A stretch of DNA of 64,000 nucleotides from Gari tellinella (taxonomy: Eukaryota > Mollusca > Bivalvia > Cardiida > Psammobiidae): positions 44,603,786 through 44,667,785 of the forward strand of contig OV277862.1 of NCBI GenBank assembly GCA_922989275.2, written 5' to 3'. Within the stretch, counting starts at the first letter, position 1, and each line of letters opens with the position of its first letter. The position numbers were made by a program, and so were the translations under genes. Below, in pieces: positions 11,231 to 22,014 of this stretch. A model generated the notes under the pieces. The model worked only from the letters and a program-made list of their open reading frames with translations. It was not told the DNA's origin and searched no databases.

Positions 11231-14200
11231 TAATAGATAGATAGATATTTTATTTCAACTTGTACATAGTACATCGTTATCAATATCATACAAAACATTA
11301 ATACTACATATAGGTCACGTTTCTATCATTTCATATGCATACACAATCACACAAGAATTCATACAAATAGTTCACTACACTTGTATAGACAATTTACTAA
11401 TTTAAATACACTGTTCAAGATGCGTAGTTTGAGATGACTCACGTAGTAGAGTTAACTAAACTATTTCTCCAGTTAAAAGCATATTTAATGTAAAGAGCAA
11501 GGTTGATCAGTTCCTGATTATTTTGGCTTTGAAGTAATTGGCAAAATTTTACAAAGCTTGGTCTTGCATAAAAATATGTTTTAATATATTTCTTACGGAT
11601 GTCTTCGAAAGTTTTACAGATAAAAATAAAGTGATATTCGTCTTCAATATCACGACACTCACAAAAATTACAATATCTTTCATTTCTTGCAATTCTGTTT
11701 CTACCATACCTGCCAGTTTCAATCCTTAAGGAATGAGAAGATAATCTTAACTTAGCTACATAAAAACGAAGATTATTGGACAGAATATCCAGATAAGGTT
11801 CGAATCCAAAATTAATCTTAAAATTTCTATATGTTGTTAATAAACTGCTATTACTTGAGTTTTCATCCCAACCTTGTATAAAACCGTCCAATAACCTTTG
11901 CTTAAAGACTTTTGGGAACACTTTTGTATTAACACTCATTGGGTACAACCAAACATCGTAAAATCCATTAGTTTCTAGTAAAGACTTAACATTAGTCACC
12001 CAGTTAGTACAACCATTTCTGCAATCATTTAATAAAGAATTATATACAGTAGAAAGAATTACATTTTCAGTAGAAATAAGTTTCAGCCAATATTTAATAA
12101 TTCTAGAATATCGAGTGATATACAACGGATATCGTCCCATTTCACCGTATATACTATACGTAGAAGTACTCTTCTTTAGGTGTAAAACATTTTTACAAAA
12201 TTTCAGATGAATTCTTTCTATTTGTTTTGACTTAGTGTAGCCCCATATCTCACAACTATAGTTCAGAATAGAACTTACAAAGGAATCAAATAGCTGACAC
12301 ACAACACTGCACTTAAGATTTAATCCTTTTATATTAGCCATTAGCGCATTTAAGGCCCGTAATCCTTTCCCTGTGATAAATTCCTGATTTAAGGCAAAAT
12401 TCCCGGTGTAATTAAACACTGTGCCCAGATAATTAAAATCATTAACTACTTCTAAAACATGTTCCCCATAATTCCATCTTTCACCCTCCCTTAAACCACC
12501 CCTTTTCCTAAAAACAACTATCTTCGTTTTGGAGCAATTAACCTCTAACCCCCATTCATCACAATACCCCTTTAACCTATCTAATTTCTGTTGCAAGTCG
12601 TCCGGAGAGCTCCCAAAGACGGCCATGTCGTCTGCAAAAAACAGCATCACCAACATAATGTCGTCAATCTGTATCCCAACATCATTTGGATCTTGAAGAG
12701 ATAACTCTAGGTCTTCGAGAAAAAGAGCAAACATTATTGGCGAAATTATCTCCCCTTGCATCAGGCCAATATAATTATCATAGATCTCGGAATAATTGTT
12801 ACCCATTCTTACACATGTTTTAACTTTCTCGTACATATCTTTTAAAACCCGTAATATTTTACCGTTAAGTCCAAGTTTAAATAATTTGTACCACAGAGAA
12901 TTCCTATTTATACTATCGAACGCCCGCTTTAGATCAATGAATGCACAATACAATCTTTTATTTACCTTTATCGATTTTTGTACAATAGAGTGAAGAATGA
13001 AAGCTGCATCTACAGTAGACCGGCCTGATCTAAATCCAAACTGTGCATCTGATACTATATTGTTTTCTTCACACCATTTAGAAACTCTGTTGTTTAATAC
13101 CCCAGTGAAAATTTTTGCAAAACAACTTATCAATGTAATCCCTCTATAATTTGAAGGGTTTTCTTTATCTCCCTTTTTATACAAAGGAACGAGTATACCC
13201 TGGGACCAGGAATCTGGGTAAAACCCAGAGCTAAAAATAGCATTAAACAAATCACATATATACGGCCCAAGAATGTCGATTGCTTCTATAAAGTATGAAT
13301 TTAATAACATATCCCCACCGGCTGCTTTATCTTGCTTCAGTTTTTTTACAACCTGCGAAATTTCATCTAAAGTAATCTCATAATTCAGTTCCTCAAAATT
13401 ACAATCAGAGCCATCAAAGTTATGGTTCGAGCAAAAGTTTTCCGCCTCATCGTTTACATCTGTAATATTACAACCCATCATGTTTTTAAAATAGTTATAA
13501 AAGTCGTCAACACTTATTTCATTGTTAACATTCCTCTTTTTTCGAAATAGTGACCAAAATTCTTTAGGTTTGGAATGTCGCATGCTTTCAATTCTTTTAA
13601 TTTTCATATTTCTAAAGCTGTTACGTTTTCGAGAAATTAAATCTTTGTAAGCTTTCTTTTTCTCGCAAAATGTAACTCGGCATTCAGCCGACTTATTACT
13701 GTTATAATTGTTCAATGCATCGAGATACTCGTGTTTTGCCTGCTGACATTCCACATCAAACCATTCACAATTTCTCTTATAGCCATTTTCGACAATACGC
13801 ACGTGCTTCGAAAAGAGAGGATTTGCAACAGAACTTATTGTTGTAACTATATCATCTAAACATTTATTCACAGATGAACGATTTGAACAGTCAATGTTGA
13901 AAACAGCTCGATTTAAGTCTGGTAGTTTCGCAATTAAACCACTACGAAAACTATTACACTGCAAACTATCCCATTTGTAGGTAGTAAATTCTCGTGTTTC
14001 ACGCATATCTGGAGGTTTTGAACACAAAGAAAAGTATAAAGGTGCGTGATCAGACCACTGATTAAAACTACCAACCTTAAACATGCTAACATTTTCAAAT
14101 TGAGACTCATGCAGTAATAAATAATCAATAATTGAAGAGCTTCTCGTGCAAACATAGGTGTAATTACCTATTTCATTATCCTCGCCAAGCCTACCGTTAG

Positions 14201-14640
14201 CTATGCGTAACGAACTAGATTTACAAAGATCAAGTATTTTCAATCCATGTGTATTACAAACTGAGTCCTGAGAGGCCCTCCCGAGGTACTGATCGGGAAC
14301 GTACTCGTCAGGGTCAGTTTGTTCTAAAACTGTATCGCATACTATAAAATCGTTTCTTTTTCCAACCCTTCCATTAAAATCTCCAATAACATATGTGGAT
14401 CCTAAGCTGTCAAAGTAAAATATATCGTCTTCAAGTAAACTAAATAAATCGACATTTTCAATATTATACATTGGTGAATCCTCACCCCAAATATAAACAC
14501 CGCATACATATACATCATTTTCAAAATTGAAAAACTGTTTGTCAAGTTTTAGCCAAATGATAGTGTTTAAATGGTTTCTTATTACAGAAACTCCACTAGA
14601 TAAATCTGAACAAAGTCCAATCATCACTTAACTGGGTACG
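11230..14640 (-). mobile_element. LINE (non-LTR retrotransposon), 3' end complete, 5' end truncated or broken
   Basis: On the minus strand the ORF is followed by a roughly 200-bp 3' UTR containing AATAAA and ending in a short (TATC)n tail at about 11233-11246, a tail type seen in several LINE clades. The 5' side stops against a satellite array at about 14690. I could not find a clear target-site duplication. Confidence 0.85.
11439..14627 (-). CDS. LINE ORF2-like protein: endonuclease (partial) and reverse transcriptase
   Basis: An uninterrupted 1062-codon ORF. It encodes an apurinic-type endonuclease (GDFN at residues 82-85, SDHAPLYF from about 192) followed by a reverse transcriptase (YRGITL, FGFRSGRST, AFIDLKRAFDS, LMQGEIISP and the catalytic FADD at about 660). 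A C-terminal C..C...H....C motif (CNFC ... HFIFIC, about residues 975-1000) may be a zinc knuckle. In a live element this protein nicks target DNA and copies the element RNA at the nick. The endonuclease lacks its usual N-terminal strand with the early catalytic Asn; a TAA sits directly before the first codon (a GTG), so the ORF start is formal and the protein is incomplete at its N terminus. LMQGE has Glu where many families have Asp. The absence of stops or frameshifts over 3.2 kb argues for a young insertion. The clade was not determined. Confidence 0.9.
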   Translation of the reverse strand: MMIGLCSDLSSGVSVIRNHLNTIIWLKLDKQFFNFENDVYVCGVYIWGEDSPMYNIENVDLFSLLEDDIFYFDSLGSTYVIGDFNGRVGKRNDFIVCDTVLEQTDPDEYVPDQYLGRASQDSVCNTHGLKILDLCKSSSLRIANGRLGEDNEIGNYTYVCTRSSSIIDYLLLHESQFENVSMFKVGSFNQWSDHAPLYFSLCSKPPDMRETREFTTYKWDSLQCNSFRSGLIAKLPDLNRAVFNIDCSNRSSVNKCLDDIVTTISSVANPLFSKHVRIVENGYKRNCEWFDVECQQAKHEYLDALNNYNSNKSAECRVTFCEKKKAYKDLISRKRNSFRNMKIKRIESMRHSKPKEFWSLFRKKRNVNNEISVDDFYNYFKNMMGCNITDVNDEAENFCSNHNFDGSDCNFEELNYEITLDEISQVVKKLKQDKAAGGDMLLNSYFIEAIDILGPYICDLFNAIFSSGFYPDSWSQGILVPLYKKGDKENPSNYRGITLISCFAKIFTGVLNNRVSKWCEENNIVSDAQFGFRSGRSTVDAAFILHSIVQKSIKVNKRLYCAFIDLKRAFDSINRNSLWYKLFKLGLNGKILRVLKDMYEKVKTCVRMGNNYSEIYDNYIGLMQGEIISPIMFALFLEDLELSLQDPNDVGIQIDDIMLVMLFFADDMAVFGSSPDDLQQKLDRLKGYCDEWGLEVNCSKTKIVVFRKRGGLREGERWNYGEHVLEVVNDFNYLGTVFNYTGNFALNQEFITGKGLRALNALMANIKGLNLKCSVVCQLFDSFVSSILNYSCEIWGYTKSKQIERIHLKFCKNVLHLKKSTSTYSIYGEMGRYPLYITRYSRIIKYWLKLISTENVILSTVYNSLLNDCRNGCTNWVTNVKSLLETNGFYDVWLYPMSVNTKVFPKVFKQRLLDGFIQGWDENSSNSSLLTTYRNFKINFGFEPYLDILSNNLRFYVAKLRLSSHSLRIETGRYGRNRIARNERYCNFCECRDIEDEYHFIFICKTFEDIRKKYIKTYFYARPSFVKFCQLLQSQNNQELINLALYIKYAFNWRNSLVNSTT

Positions 14641-14689
14641 ACGTACACTCGTTAATTATTGTTTGGTAAATGCCGACTAAATAAAAGAA

Positions 14690-15965
14690 ACAGTTTGCAC
14701 GAAGGTGTAAATGAACCCATCTCTTTATTTTCGGCGCTCCAGTGGGTGGTCTCATTAAAATTAAAATTTGTAGCAGAATGCTTAGGCCACAACTTGAAAT
14801 AAGTCCGAGCTACATTGAAAATGATTTCTTATCAAATTTTAAAAGCTCAAATTGAAGTTTTAAGCCTTTACGGCAGGGCGCCTGTTCAATCTTTTTATAT
14901 CCAGCTACATCAGATGGTCTCATTAATATTCAATTTCTAGCAAAATGCATTGACACATGAACATGGAAATTAAACCAAAACTAAAACTAAGTCTGGGCTA
15001 CGTGAAAAACAACTTTTTTGGTAATATTTGAAAGTGCAAACCAAAGTTTTAAGCGTAGCAAGGCTAAGTTTCATCTCTTTTTATTCGGCGCTCCAGTGGG
15101 TGGTCTCTTAAAAATTAAAAATTGTAACAGAATGCATCGACCTATGGACATGAAAATTAGGCAACAACTTGAAATAAGTCCAAGCTACATTGAAAACTCA
15201 TTTTTATGAAATTTTAAAAGCTCAAACTGTAGTTTAAAGCCTTTACCGCAAGGCGCCTGTTTCATCTTTTTATATCCATCTTCAGCAGATGGTCTCATTA
15301 AAAGTGAAATTTGTAGCAGAATGCATTGACATATGAACATGAAAATTTAACCAACAATAAAACTAAGTCTGGGCTACGTAAAAAACAACTTTTTTTGTAA
15401 TATTTGAAAGCGCAAACCAAAGTTTTAAGCGTAGCAAGGCTAAGTTTCATCTCTTTTTATTCGGCGCTCCAGTGGGTGGTCTCTTAAAAATTAAAAATTG
15501 TAACAGAATGCATCGACATATGGACATGAAAATTAGGCAACAACTTGAAATAAGTCCAAGCTACATTTAAAACTCATTTTTATGAAATTTTAAAAGCTCA
15601 AACTGTAGTTTAAAGCCTTTACGGCGAGGCGTCTGTTTCATCTTTTTATATCCATCTTCAGCAGATGGTCTCATTAAAAGTGAAATTTGTAGCAGAATGC
15701 ATTGACATATGAACATGAAAATTTAACCAACAATAAAACTAAGCCTGGGCTACGTGAAAAACAACTTTTTTTGTAATATTTGAAAGTGCAAACCAATGTT
15801 TTAAGCGTAGCAAGGCTCAGTTTCATCTCTTTATATTCGGCACTCCTGTGGGTGGTCTTTTTAAAATTAAATTTTGTAGCAGAATGCATCGACATATGAA
15901 CAAGAAAATAAGGCCACGACTTAACTTAGACTCAGCTACATGGAAATTTAATTCTTATTAACATT
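14690..15965. repeat. Satellite with about 188-bp monomers in a 376-bp higher-order unit
   Basis: TCGGCGCTCC/TCGGCACTCC marks recur at 14731, 15085, 15461 and 15837 (spacings 354, 376, 376). Halfway between them lies a diverged monomer marked by CAGCAGATGGTCTCATTAAA. A and B monomers share GTAGCAGAATGCAT.GAC, CATGAAAATT and AAAAGCTCAAA/AAAGTGCAAA blocks in the same order, so about seven monomers alternate A-B-A-B. The array directly abuts the 5' side of the LINE. Confidence 0.85.
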
Positions 15966-16545
15966 TGAAACCTGACTCTGAAGATCCAAGCATTTACGGC
16001 TAGCCATTTTGGCTTATACCGCTGGTACGCGAGTCGCCATTTTCCACATCATTTTTTTCTGCTCTCATTTATTCATCATTTTTTCACTTTAATGACGCAA
16101 CACATTGTCAATTACATAAAATAATTATATAAAAGATTTCAGATAATCGTGAATGAAGAAAATGCCGCGTTCACGCCGTCGAGAAGCAAGTTTTTCATAA
16201 ACAAGTTAAAAAAAAAAAAAAAAAAGCAACACCGAGTAGTCATCGATTTAACAGCAAAAACACGGGAAATAGCTTCTGTTTAATCCACAACTCATATTTA
16301 TTGAGTTTAATATGAATACAATCACAAAATATCGTATTAAAACGTTATAAAGAGAAAATCTGAAACACAACTGATCACTATGCGGTTGTTTTTTCAATAT
16401 GGCGGCGTAGTTAAATAAGCGCGAGTGAAGGCAAAAGTCACGTGACTGCCTCAAACTACGTCACTTCCTTTCAACGGACACCTGTTACAAAGAGAAAGAA
16501 GGAAAAATCCCGACCTGGGAATCCCTCTCTGTATGTCTCTGGTCG
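15966..16545. promoter_or_regulatory. Candidate promoter-like island (uncertain)
   Basis: Between 16390 and 16480 several metazoan promoter-type words cluster: CAATATGGCGGC (YY1-like), TCACGTGAC (E-box palindrome) and TACGTCAC (half CRE). GCCATTTT at about 16032 is an inverse YY1-like word. This could be the promoter of a gene whose first exon I cannot identify, possibly POP4 5.6 kb downstream, but repeats in this window also carry CRE words, so the call is weak. Confidence 0.25.
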
Positions 16546-16547
16546 GA

Positions 16548-16775
16548 TTAACCAGCTGCGTGTCTTAGAGGTAGAGCGTCTGCTTGCATTGCGGGAGGTT
16601 GTGGGTTCAATCCTCAGCCGGGGCAAACCAAAGACTTTAAAATTGGTAGTAATGCGGCTTCCCTCCTTGGCGCTCAGGATTTCGGGTTAGCATTACACTT
16701 TCGTCAGTGTCAGGACTGCATGCACAGTGACTGACCGGCTGAGAACAGTCCCAATGGTAGGGCTACATAACAAAA
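16548..16775 (+). mobile_element. tRNA-derived SINE
   Basis: A tRNA-like head (GTGTCTTAGAGGTAGAGCG as A box, GGGTTCAATCCTC as B box; anticodon arm TCTGC-TTGCATT-GCGGG, formally a GCA anticodon) is followed by a non-tRNA body containing CTTCCCTCCTTGGCGCTCAG and CAGTGACTGACCGGCTGAGA. That arrangement is a SINE with a central domain rather than a tRNA gene, since the head lacks a pairing acceptor stem. No clean tail or duplication was seen. Confidence 0.65.
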
Positions 16776-16779
16776 TACA

Positions 16780-18670
16780 AATATTCGTAGTATTCTGATT
16801 TTGGTGAATACGTATCATATTCGCATGTTCAAGGACGGAAAATTCACCAGTATAATAAAGAAAACTTGAAAACAACTTAGAAAGGTGGAAACTGCACCTT
16901 ACTATAATACTCTCAACTGTCTCCAGTACCATATTAGTCCAGAACAACAAGTATGATATAAGCTGGACCTATATATATCACAAAAACTTACTGCTTAAAT
17001 GTAATTTTATTTTATAAGATTTAAAATTGAACAGGATACAAATCAGTTTTTAAGAGATTTTATAATAAAGAAACTATTGCATTCATATTCGTGAATAATT
17101 ATTCGTATTCGTCACCCTATATTGTGATATGTATTCGTATTCGCTACATGGTGTATTCGTTAACGCCCTACCGGCCTACCCAGTGGTGCACCTAAAAAGT
17201 GCCCCAAATCAAATATCTAATAAAAAAAATTTATTTTGAGTCGGCAAGACATAAAACAGTGAACATAAGCTGCAAAGCTGTTTAACTGACTAACAAACAA
17301 TTGTAAGCAATAAAACAAAGGTAAAACAGCTGCTAGGAGAAAGGACATACATGTATTAAAAGGATCACAGTGAATTTTTATTTTGGCTTTTAGAATAAAA
17401 GCTTCAGAGACTGATTGCTCAAAGCTATTAGCCTAAAGCAGGATGCTCCTTAAGGCTCATTCTGCTTTATCCCCAAATCAGCCCAAGTTGAGACCTGCTC
17501 AATATTTACCACTTAATAGTACTTAATGAATTACATATTTACTTAGATTCAGACAGAGCTCAAGACCTGTCATGATGCCGAATGAGAGGAGAGCAAAAAG
17601 TGCATACGTAGGGGCTCTCACTAAATTGCGCTGTAACATACACCCCCAGGATCAACCATATTAAGCCAAAGAACATATATATCAAAATTATCTACATCAT
17701 ACCAGAAATACAAATCAAAGTTTATACCGAGTTTGATTCTCAATGCTGGCTGGGAGTTAAACAGAAATTGAGAATGCGCCATAAGGCCCATGAAATTCTG
17801 TCATACTCCCACTTCCTATCAATATTAAAATTTAAGCTTAGTTACTGCGAAATTTAAACTAGGGGCTGTCTGAAAGAGAACCAGAAGACTCCTGAGGGAG
17901 CATTCTGGTCTCCCTTCGGCCCACCATCAGTGATTGCCTGTTGGAATGGTTAATGGGAGGTAACACATAAAACATGATACAATGTAAATTATTGTTATCT
18001 CCCTTGGATTATATGCTGCACTTTGAATTGTATCTAGTCTACATATTTTCTGCCTAGAAGATATATATTTAACATATAAGAGCTATATGTCACTTTGAGA
18101 TGACTTTTCTGCTGGTATTGCACTAACCGGGAAAAGTTGAAAGACTAGTATGGTAAAGCAGAGTTTCTGATATAAATAACAATATTTAAATAAAGACACT
18201 GATGAAACATTAAATTAAAAAGGATTAGTGGGCTGGCCAGCAGCATAGTCAAGGCAGAGTTAGCACACATAAGCACACGTAAAATTTGGAGCGAAACCAA
18301 AAGCAAAACGAAGACTGTAGAAAGATGCTGATCTTGGCCCATCTAAGGACCTAAAAACTGCATTATAAATAAATTTTTAATAGGCTGAGAGCAAAAAGAA
18401 ACACAAAAGTGTGATCGTTAAGAAGAAAGTAAAACACTTATCGCCTCAAATCAGATTTGGGGAGAACTGATCAGCACCTCTCTCACAATAAAATGAATAA
18501 CAACGAATACATATAAACTTGCAGAATGAGGATACTATGTAGTATGTACACAGCTCATATATCAAATACCCGAAAGGGGAGTGTAGTAGTATATATATAT
18601 AGAAGGAAAGAAAGAAAGGTTGGATTAGAAGGTATACTTAAATAAATGTACAGTCGGCTGAACCCCCATT
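16780..18670. other. No gene seen; relic hairpins
   Basis: A worn beta-type hairpin is present at about 17425-17475 (CCTAAAGCAGGATGCTCC with GGCTCATTCTGCTTTA) and another inverted pair at about 17870-17915 (AGAACCAGAAGACTCC with GGAGCATTCTGGTCTC). A short (TA)n lies at 18588-18600. No coding exon is recognisable. Confidence 0.4.
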
Positions 18671-18672
18671 TT

Positions 18673-19602
18673 TTTAGCTCACCTGGCACGAAGTGCCAAG
18701 GTGAGCTTTTAGGGTCGCTGGATGTCCGTTGTCCGTCGTCTGTCTGTCCGTCCACAATTGGTTTTGAACACTCTAGCGGCTACAAATTTCATCCGATCTT
18801 CATGAAACTTGATGACAATGTTTGAATGTCAATTAGGCCAATTTCGAATGTGGGTCATGTCGGGTCAAAAACTAGGTCACTAGGTCAAATCATAGAAAAA
18901 CCTTGTGAACACTCTAGAGGCTACAAATCTCATTGTATCTTAATGAAACTTGGTCAGAATGTTTGCCTTATTGATATCTAGGTCAAGTTTGAATGTGGGG
19001 CATGTCCGGTCAAAAACTAGGTCACTAGGTCAAATCATAGAAAAACCTTGTGAACACTCTAGAGGCTACAAATCTCATTGGATCTTGATGAAACTTGGTC
19101 AGAATGTTTGTTTCATTGATATCTAGGTCATGTTTGAATGTGGGTCATGTCTGGTCAAAAACTAGGTCACTAGGTCAAATCATAGAAAAACCTTGTGAAC
19201 ACTCTTGAGGCTACAAATCACATTGGATCTTGATGAAACTTGGTCAGAATGTTTGTCTCATTGATATCTAGGTCAAGTTCGAATATGGGTCATGTCCGGT
19301 CAAAAACTAGGTCACTAGGTCAAATCTTAGAAAAACCTTGTTAACACTCTAGAGGCTACAAATCTCATTGGATCTTGGTAAAATTTGGTCAGAATGTTTG
19401 TCGCATTGATATCTAGGTCAAGTTTGAATATGGGTCATGTCCGGTCAAAAACTAGGTCACTAGGTCAAATCATTGGAAAATCTTGTTTACACTCTAGAGG
19501 TTGATTGTGGGTATACATGTCCAGTCATAATCTAGGTCACTATAGGTCAAGTTTGCCAATGTGTACCAGGTGAGCGATTTAGGGCCATAGTGGCCCTTGT
19601 TT
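18673..19602 (+). mobile_element. Tandem-core element, 145-bp repeats (bivalve 'pearl'/non-autonomous Helitron type)
   Basis: The left end is an imperfect hairpin (AGCTCACCTGGCAC / GTGCCAAGGTGAGCT). Then come about five units in register: GAACACTCTAGAGGCTACAA-type words at 18907, 19052, 19197 and 19342 are exactly 145 bp apart. Each unit includes GATCTTGATGAAACTTGGTC and AACTAGGTCACTAGGTCAAA. The right end is AGGTGAGCGATTTAGGGCC followed by the short hairpin GGGCCATAGTGGCCC. Left arm, tandem core and right arm with a terminal hairpin match the layout described for bivalve pearl elements; family membership is inferred. Confidence 0.75.
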
Positions 19603-19604
19603 AT

Positions 19605-20070
19605 GCCTATTGACCTATTTAATCAAACTTAAACCAAAAACCTTAACCTTGGCTAAAACTTTTGCATTTTTGCACCTGGGCATTTTATATTTGGCATGTG
19701 TCTTCCTCGTGTCAAGACCTTTCCAACCATACAAACCTTTTTGACCTCTTGACCGTGGCATTTGACCTACTATTGTAAAAATCTTAAATGGCTAAAAAAA
19801 AAAGTTGCACCAGTAGGCACAGGGCTTTCATATTTTGTATGTATATTTCTTGTGTCAAGACCTTTCCAACCATACCAACGTCTTTGACCATGTGACCTTG
19901 ACCTTTGACCTTTTTAATAAAACTTTAACCAAAAATCTTAAAATTGGCTATAACTTTTGCATTTTTGCACCTGGGCCGTTTATACTTGGCATGTGTCTTC
20001 CTCGTGTCAAGACCTTTCCAACTATACAAACCTTGTGACCTTGACATTACATTACAGAACATGATGCTGG
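19605..20070. repeat. Tandem repeat, about 140-150 bp period
   Basis: Words GTGTCAAGACCTTTCCAAC at about 19711, 19851 and 20004 and CACCTGGGC/CACCAGTAGGCAC.GGGC before them define three units. The short ORFs here are the repeat read through. Confidence 0.65.
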
Positions 20071-20785
20071 GTGGGGGCATTTGTGTTTCACAAACACATT
20101 GCTTTTCATCTGATCATCTTCACTTTCTGAAAATGTTTGTTTTCATAAAATGGAGACCAAGTTCGATAACCAGCAGCACCAATTCATGCTAGGCCCTTTG
20201 GAGTTATGGCCTTTGAATTCCTCAAAATAGCGCTTTTATGGCGCTCCACGACAGTTTGCGCTCTCTAACTCATACAGTTTACATTTGATAGTCTGAATTC
20301 CCCTCCCTGTACCATAGGGGGCATTCCTGTAGCTGGGACATGCTCTTGTTTATTTGTTTATTTACGCCTCCATTTTTTTCAGAACACCCCCATGTTTTAA
20401 ATTTATTTTTGTATGTGAATGGGTCAAACTAATGGTTTAATTTCATATATTTAGGAAAGAAACAAGCTTTAAAGGGACTCCCAACCGGATGGTGTACTTG
20501 TCAAAATAAAATAAAATACTCAAATAAAAGCAAATTTGTGGCAATTTATTTAGCTTCTGACATTAAAAAAATATGATCAGTCCAAAAAAGGGCTCAAGAA
20601 TCGTCACCGAATCTTAGTTTTTTTTTAGATATTTTCCATCGTTTTTCTATAGCGTTAGCTAACGGTATAGTTGTTGTTGGTTGCTTCTCTACACCGGCTC
20701 AGACATAAACCCGAGCCAAATAAAGTACCATCAATCGCTACCAGTAAAGTACGTTAATTCGCTACTTAATATACAGAGAGCGCTG
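20070..20785. other. No gene seen
   Basis: No exon-like ORF with splice signals and no clear repeat structure was recognised. Confidence 0.35.
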
Positions 20786-20786
20786 G

Positions 20787-20875
20787 TAGCCGAGGGGATA
20801 AAGGTGTTTCCTCATTTTTCATGTTTGTCTCAGCATGGAGGGTCACGGGTTCGAATCCCACTAGAGCTTCTTCTT
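20787..20875 (+). repeat. tRNA-like sequence (Ser/Leu-type relic, SINE head)
   Basis: GGTAGCCGAGGGGATAAAGG resembles the A-box region of a class II tRNA, and GGGTTCGAATCCC is a perfect B box. The distance between them allows a long variable arm. The acceptor ends do not pair and the anticodon region is not tRNA-like, so this is a relic or SINE head, not a working gene. Confidence 0.5.
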
Positions 20876-20879
20876 CTTT

Positions 20880-21222
20880 CTTTTTTTTAAATGCATTTTT
20901 TAATAGAATTTATTATCCTAAAGTAAATCTTACCCATTTATATAAGCATTTGACATATATTTACAAATTACTATTTTTAATGCTAAATCTGGTTGCGAGC
21001 CCCTTTAAACCATAAATGTAATTTAAATTTTGGTACAAATGTATGTTTCATTTGATATAATTATGTGTGTCTGCATGCAATTAGTTCATTTTTTCGGATA
21101 ATTTCAGCAGTTAAACTTGGTGTCCCAGTTTTTATGATTTTTATGGTAGTTGACATTAACACATGACATTGAATACTAGTGATGAGTAGTAAGCACCCCT
21201 GAATAGTCTAAAAAAGATGACT
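20880..21222. other. No gene seen
   Basis: AT-rich sequence without recognisable ORF, repeat or signal. Confidence 0.35.
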
Positions 21223-21264
21223 TAATTGGAAACTCTTTGAAATTCCTTTATAGGGGTCATTGAG

Positions 21265-21723
21265 TTAACCCATTACCCCATAGCCTGTTTCTAATTTTGA
21301 AGATAGGTGACCACTTAAAGACTTTTCCTGAGTCCATTGATGGACTATCCCCCCCATTGTCTCGATAGGTGTGAACTTAACTTCCAAAGCATGCAGCACA
21401 TGCTATTATCCTATACCAATCTTAATTTACCTGATGAGGCCCAGATTATACTCATGCTCTATTGATTTTCAATGGTTATTTCTAACCAAACTATCAAATA
21501 TAAAGGTCGGGTCTCACATGTGAATCTTCAATGATTCTTTGCTACCGACATGTCCATAAGACCCATGCTTTTTGCAAGGAAATTGTCTGGCAAGGCGTTA
21601 TGATCGATTAAAGAAACTATTTCTTATGATTCTTATTTGTAACAGTATAAATTGAAACTATTTTCTTCAGCGGATGAATAAATCAAAGGCATAAAAAGGC
21701 GTATTTATGGGGTAATGGGTTAA
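21265..21723. mobile_element. MITE M1 whose hairpin is replaced by a 285-bp repeat
   Basis: The outer parts are typical M1 (TTAACCCATTACCCCATA ... TATGGGGTAATGGGTTAA). Just after ACCACTTAAAG the beta hairpin is absent, and a stretch (21319-21606) closely matching 48203-48475 is found instead; M1 resumes at AAACTATTTCTTATGATTCT. Confidence 0.75.
21319..21606. mobile_element. 285-bp dispersed element (TTAAAGAC termini), copy 1
   Basis: It shares long blocks with 48203-48475, including CCAGATTATACTCATGCTCT, TTCAATGGTTATTTCTAACC and ATGCTTTTTGCAAGGAAATT. The second copy, in unrelated sequence, shows inverted ends TTAAAGAC...GTCTTTAA, so this is a mobile unit rather than part of M1. Confidence 0.7.
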
Positions 21724-21762
21724 CTGGAAACTATTTGAAATTCCTGTATAGGGGTCAATGAG

Positions 21763-21982
21763 TTAATCCTTTACCTGATAGCCTATTTATAGTATTGAAG
21801 ATAGGGGACTATTTAAAGCAGGTTCTGCTTTACTTTCAGCCTGCTTTAAGCTTCCATGTGCTAGAATATAGAAAATATTCCCCATAATATATATTCATGA
21901 CTGATTAAATTGGAACTATTTTCTTCAGCGGAGGAGTAAAATCATATTCGCTAAAAGGCGCTTCTATGGGGGAAAGGGTTAA
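21763..21982. mobile_element. MITE M1 just upstream of POP4 exon, with duplicated flank
   Basis: The ends are TTAATCCTTTACCTGATAGC and GGGGGAAAGGGTTAA; the beta hairpin is shortened. The 40 bp before it (ACTATTTGAAATTCCTGTAT and GGGGTCAATGAG) repeat the 40 bp before the M1 copy at 21265, so flank plus element are tandemly duplicated. The right end is 32 bp from the POP4 splice acceptor exon. Confidence 0.75.
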
Positions 21983-22014
21983 GACTGTTGTAATTTTCCT
22001 TTTCTAATCCATAG

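Noticed and set aside
16390..16480. Definite POP4 promoter
   Set aside because: The motif cluster is suggestive, but no first exon was found and repeats here carry similar words; kept only as a weak regulatory call.
18673..19602. CRISPR-like array
   Set aside because: The units are 145 bp and repeat throughout without unique spacers; the host is clearly eukaryotic.
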